DNA from: Pleodorina starrii
Lineage: Eukaryota > Chlorophyta > Chlorophyceae > Chlamydomonadales > Volvocaceae
Length of the DNA: 64,000 nt
Direction: 5' to 3'
Assembly: GCA_030267565.1 (NCBI GenBank)
Contig: BRXU01000015.1
Coordinates: 557,001-621,000, forward strand
Position 1 is the stretch's first letter. Each line of letters opens with the position of its first letter. The translations under genes were made by a program, and so were the position numbers. Below the pieces are notes generated by a model. It worked only from the letters and a program-made list of their open reading frames with translations, made no database searches and was not told the origin of the DNA. Below, in pieces: positions 60,226 to 64,000 of this stretch.

Positions 60226-61391
60226 CCTATCATGATACACCGTCATCACTACCGTCGGGGCGCCTGCCCCATCGCGTTCTGTTGATGGACTCGCCACATG
60301 CGTACATCAGTGACACATTTCGTGAAGGACCCATCGGCAGGCCCTGGGTTGCAGGCAACGGCCAGTCCCCTATGCTCTAGGTGATCGAAGGCCGCTGTCG
60401 AGTCCGGAGAGGTGGCTTTAACCCGCCGCTGTCCCATCCAAAACGAACGATTACCTCGAGAGAGGAACAATATTGTAACGTATGCGAAGACGCCTCCGAC
60501 CGCAATGACAGCTGTGAACACATCCAAAAATGCTGCACTGTTTTGGCAAGGAGATCTGCAGCTAACGAATCCAAATTCTGAAGGCCATACCACCCCCAAC
60601 TCGAAGTCACATGAAGACCCCGCAATACATGTCGCACCAAATTGTCGACCGACCCCTCGTTTTCCACAGTGACGCACCGTGACATTAAAAAAAGCGCAAG
60701 CCACTGCTTCACTTTCATAGGGTGGGGTGTTCGCAGCACCCCGACCCGAACAGCTTCCACGCACGCAACGTCCCTGCGCCCCTCGCACACATATGTGCGC
60801 GCTTGGTGACAAATTCTGACAGTAGTTCACAGTGAGTTTCAGTAATTATTATTACCCCCATGCCAAAGCACGCTGACGCACGCTGGCAGATTCCGCAAGT
60901 GCACCCATCCCCGCTTCTGGCCCCAATGCCAGTTCGACTGGTGTGTACTACGCAAGCCCCGAGCACCGCGCCAACATGATGCTCCCAGGTGGATCCGTGA
61001 GGCCCGCAGTTGTAGTCCTCACCCGAAACCACGAGCGCCGCTTCCCCCGGGTGCCCAGCGCCAGGACGCCTAAGGCATGCAGGCAGGAAGCGAAACAAGA
61101 CAGCCTCAGACATATGCATTCGTTTCGGGGAGACAGCAACGGCGGTACACTAGTGACCATAACAGCAGCCCACTTCAGCCCCTTACCGGAATAGTGTTAA
61201 AGAACCAAACCGAAATCATGGGTAAGCAACTCGCAGCGCTGGCCCTTCGTCCGTCACGCTACAGTCTTGGCCATTTCCTAAGCCACTGTCCCGAAAGTTG
61301 CTCGATGACCTTTCCGGTCACTTGGGGCTGCTGTGCAGCGCACAGCACGCGAGCCTCGCGCTCAGATACACACGCTCAGCCCTCCTGCCTC
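60226..61391. other. Convergent intergenic spacer
   Basis: No supported gene between the U2B''-like gene (+) and the SnRK2-like kinase (-), whose 3' ends face each other. It holds both 3' UTRs. Confidence 0.45.
60474..60478 (+). promoter_or_regulatory. Candidate TGTAA poly(A) signal of the U2B''-like gene
   Basis: TGTAA about 250 bp after the stop codon, placed by motif and distance. Confidence 0.45.
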
Positions 61392-63952
61392 TCAGTCCTC
61401 CGTTTGCAGATCCAATTTGTACAAAAGACTGCTATCGTATAGTATGCAGCCGCCCCCGCACACCACGTTGGGGTTGTTAGCGCAGCCCGATGCATCGGCG
61501 CTGCCCGGTGCCGAACCTGGGGTCTTTGCATACAGCCCGGGAACCCTCGGCCCAACAAGCGCTAGCAATGGCACGCTGCCGCTGCTCTTCCCGAGCGACC
61601 CGTCCGCACTCACGAGCATGGGACTGCTGGATGGTGCGTCGGGTTGCTGCACGAGGGGGTTGGGCATCGCCGGGGACATCTTCGGGTGATACATGGCCAC
61701 CGGATTAGGCTCCGTCGAGATGGACGTCTGCGCCACCAGATGCGGCATGGCTGCCATGCAGCCGGGCTGCGCAGACGGCCCCGGGCCCACCGCCACGGCA
61801 GCGTGCGACGAACTGGAGTTGGGCGCGCTGCCCGAGTGCTGCTGCTGCTGATGTTGCTGACCGCTCATCTCCAGGGCCATCACGTGCAGGGCGCTGGGCT
61901 GCTGCAACTGCTGCTGCTGCTGCAACACCCCCAGGGAATGTATGCTGGGTTGCTGGTGAAGGTGCTGCTGATGATGATGAATCTGAGTCTGCAGCTGCTG
62001 CGCGAGGCGGGATGGCTGCGGGTGCACCTGCGGCATCTGCACATGCGCGGGCGCCTGCAAGTGCATCTGCGCCGGCAGGCCGGGGGACGGCGGCTGAAGC
62101 TTCATGGACGCCGGGCTCTGTAGGTGGTGGTGTAGCAGGCCCTGCTGCGACCCCAGCGGATTTGTGCTGGCGCCCGCCATGCAGCTGCCCTGGTGCGAAA
62201 CCGACGGCGCTTGCATCAGGCCGCTTGGCTGCTGCTGCTGCAGCAGCTGCTGCTGCTGAAATTTCAGCAGCTGCTGCTGCTGAAATTGCTGCTGCTGGCC
62301 CGACACGGTCGACGCGTCCGCCATGACGCTGGGCGCCGTGGAGTTGCAGTCCGACTTCTCGTCCTGCCCGCTCGTGGACAGTGCGGCGGTGAGGATGGTG
62401 TGAACCTCCTCCGGTGTCTGGCGCAGCTCGTCTGCGGGTGCGCGGAGAACCCCCAGGGAAGGTCATGGGCCCAGGCCTTTCTGGATTCACACGCGCGGCG
62501 TAACATGCTGCACGCGAATTGACACGCAAGGGCGAGGCTTCCCTGTAACTCGATACCGGCGCGCTGACTTGTCGGCGGCCAGCATAACGACTCACCAACG
62601 GGGTGCTCCATGGCCAGATAAGCTGCGTTCAGCAGCACTGCGCCTGGCGGCAGCTTCTCCTGGAACCAGGGGTGCGCCATAATGGCCGGCAGCTTGCTTC
62701 GCTGGCTGGGCGCGGAGACCAGGATGTGGCGGACCAAATCCAGCGCCTGCGGATAGAGCTCCTCCGCGCCCAGCGGGACCTGCGAAAGGTGGTGCCCAGC
62801 CCGTGACAGGTTTGAATGAAAAGGACCAGGATGTGAGTGGTGGGGGTCGGGCCGGAATGTGAGTCCGGTCCTTACAGTCGGTTGGTTGGACGGCGTGCCG
62901 GTACTAACATTTGCCGTGACAACCGCTGCCGTCCGCGCATCGGCGAAAAGGTGTTCGCAGTGCCCGCCCTTGGCCTCACCTGCACGTTTCCACGCACGGC
63001 GTTCTCGATCAGCTTCATGACCTGCGTGTACCGAGTCCGCGGGGCAGCGGTTGGAGGTTACGTTACTTCAGCTGCGAGGACGGTGTTTAAGAGCGGGTCA
63101 GCTGCTGCCAAGTTCCGGCATCCCGGCAGTCATCCCTTGGCAGCGCGGCCGGCTACCGCCGCAGCCGCCACCACCCACCTGCGCGTGCTTGCGATGCTGC
63201 GTGTCCTCAACGGAGAGGAAAGGGTGGCACCCGAAGAGCATAACGAACAGGACCACGCCACACGACCACACGTCAGCGGCCTCGGCGTCGTACACCTGCG
63301 GCAGCAGCGGGGCGCCGCCAAGGAACTGTTGCCGGCCACCTTTGCGTGCGATGCGAAGCAGTCCGCACCCGGATGCGCCGTCTGGCTCTTAAACACTCTG
63401 GCGCTCACACAGCAGGTCCCGCGCAGCCTAGAGTTGCATCCCTCTGCCGCCGTCCCGACGAGCGCTTCACCGGCGGCTTTCCTCTCGACCCAATTCCCTC
63501 CTCTGACCTGACCCGGAACGTTCGTAAATATCTCGGGCGCCGTGAACAAAGCCGTGCCGATTTGGGTTTGCGGCTCCGAGTCGTCAAACTTGTCCTTCGA
63601 AAAGCCGAAGTCACAAAGCTTAACCAGCGGCAGATGGCCCTCCTGGAAACAGAAAGGGCCATAAGGTACGCGGGTGCACGGGTCAGAGGCATCGTCAGGG
63701 AAGAACTAGGTAGCGAATCTCACAAGCCCAAATACTTCCACCATTTCATGGCCTGCTGAGGCCAAAGGCGGCGCTTTGTTCCCATCTTTACCTAGTACCC
63801 TTGGCTCAGGGCTCTACACCGACCTGCAGGAGGATATTCGCCAGCTTGATGTCCCGGTTGACTTTTCCCTTTTTGTGACAGAAGTCCACGGCGATCACCA
63901 ACTGCTGAAAAATGAAGCGCGCCACATCCTCAGGCAGCTTACCCCCGGCAGC
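61392..63952 (-). CDS. SnRK2-like serine/threonine protein kinase, 5' end outside the window
   Basis: Six minus-strand exons in the window join in phase: 63952-63824, 63642-63508, 63295-63179, 63021-62980, 62779-62596 and 62431-61392, giving the last 548 residues. The glycine loop and catalytic lysine must lie upstream, beyond base 64000. Visible kinase motifs are the catalytic loop VNRDIKLANILL, LVKLCDFGFSKD, the activation segment IGTALFTAPEIF, AADVWSCGVVLFVMLFGCHP and ILVSAPSQRSKLPAIMAHPW. The ADVWSCGV and AHPWFQEKLPPG parts resemble plant and algal SNF1-related kinases of the SnRK2 group, which act in stress and nutrient (for example sulfur) responses. The last exon adds a regulatory tail starting DELRQTPEEVHTILTAALS and then a Gln-rich region (QQQQ repeats, Gln/His/Ser/Pro). 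NRD replaces the usual HRD; the catalytic Asp and Asn are kept. Substrates are unknown. Confidence 0.9.
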
Positions 63953-64000
63953 CTGCAGAGGACAGGGGGGCAAAGGCCTGGGACCCAGTGCATGCACCGC
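63953..64000 (-). other. Intron of the SnRK2-like kinase gene, running off the window
   Basis: Minus-strand sequence ending in CTCTGCAG just before the exon at 63952. It is the 3' part of an intron; the upstream exons are outside the window. Confidence 0.7.

Noticed and set aside
61840..62300. CTG-rich repeats as a non-coding microsatellite
   Set aside because: They are in frame in the last exon of the SnRK2-like kinase, encoding its Gln-rich tail.
1..64000. CRISPR arrays, bacterial operons, rRNA genes
   Set aside because: No regularly spaced repeats, ribosome binding sites or rRNA signatures were seen; the window is eukaryotic nuclear DNA.

Overview
This is nuclear DNA from a GC-rich eukaryote, most likely a volvocine (Chlamydomonadales) green alga. 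That placement is an inference from several signs. The genes have many short introns with GTGAGT/GTGCGT-type donors. Proteins carry long Ala/Gly/Pro/Gln homopolymer tracts. Histone H1 genes contain introns but end in an animal-type 3' stem-loop. Some genes are followed by TGTAA (the chlorophyte poly(A) signal), interstitial TTTAGGG repeats occur, and there is an FASTK/OPR-like helical-repeat protein. All splice models below were built by eye, and codon phase was checked across every junction.

Layout. 1-1882: no supported gene. 1883-8812 (+): very large low-complexity protein. 9284-10523 (-): histone H1 copy 1. 11649-18273 (+): 14-exon S28 serine peptidase. 18724-19545 (-): truncated pseudogene. 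19646-20842 (-): histone H1 copy 2. 21245-21960: collapsed S28 pseudogene. 21992-22536: solo-LTR-like insertion. 23039-32035 (-): six-exon gene for a predicted membrane-anchored protein of about 2228 aa. 32342-38592 (+): protein with about 42 tandem 12-residue repeats. 39369-43778 (+): FASTK/OPR-like organellar RNA-binding candidate. 44583-48838 (+): TKL/Raf-like protein kinase. 51005-57876 (-): 16-exon long-chain acyl-CoA synthetase. 58344-60225 (+): U2B''/U1A spliceosomal protein. 61392-63952 (-): SnRK2-like kinase whose 5' end lies outside the window.

The main structural story is a tandem segmental duplication of the block [H1 - S28 peptidase - 3' end of the membrane gene]. The left copy kept a working S28 gene and a truncated membrane gene. 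The right copy kept the full membrane gene and only scraps of S28. Both kept an intact H1. One junction lies at the H1 3' stem-loop (about 19545-19557). An LTR with a 5-bp target duplication entered the right copy after the duplication.

The most novel-looking protein is the 12-residue repeat protein at 32342-38592. The genes do not form one pathway; they are a chromatin gene, a secreted or lysosomal-type peptidase, a lipid activation enzyme, an RNA splicing protein, an organellar RNA factor and two signalling kinases.
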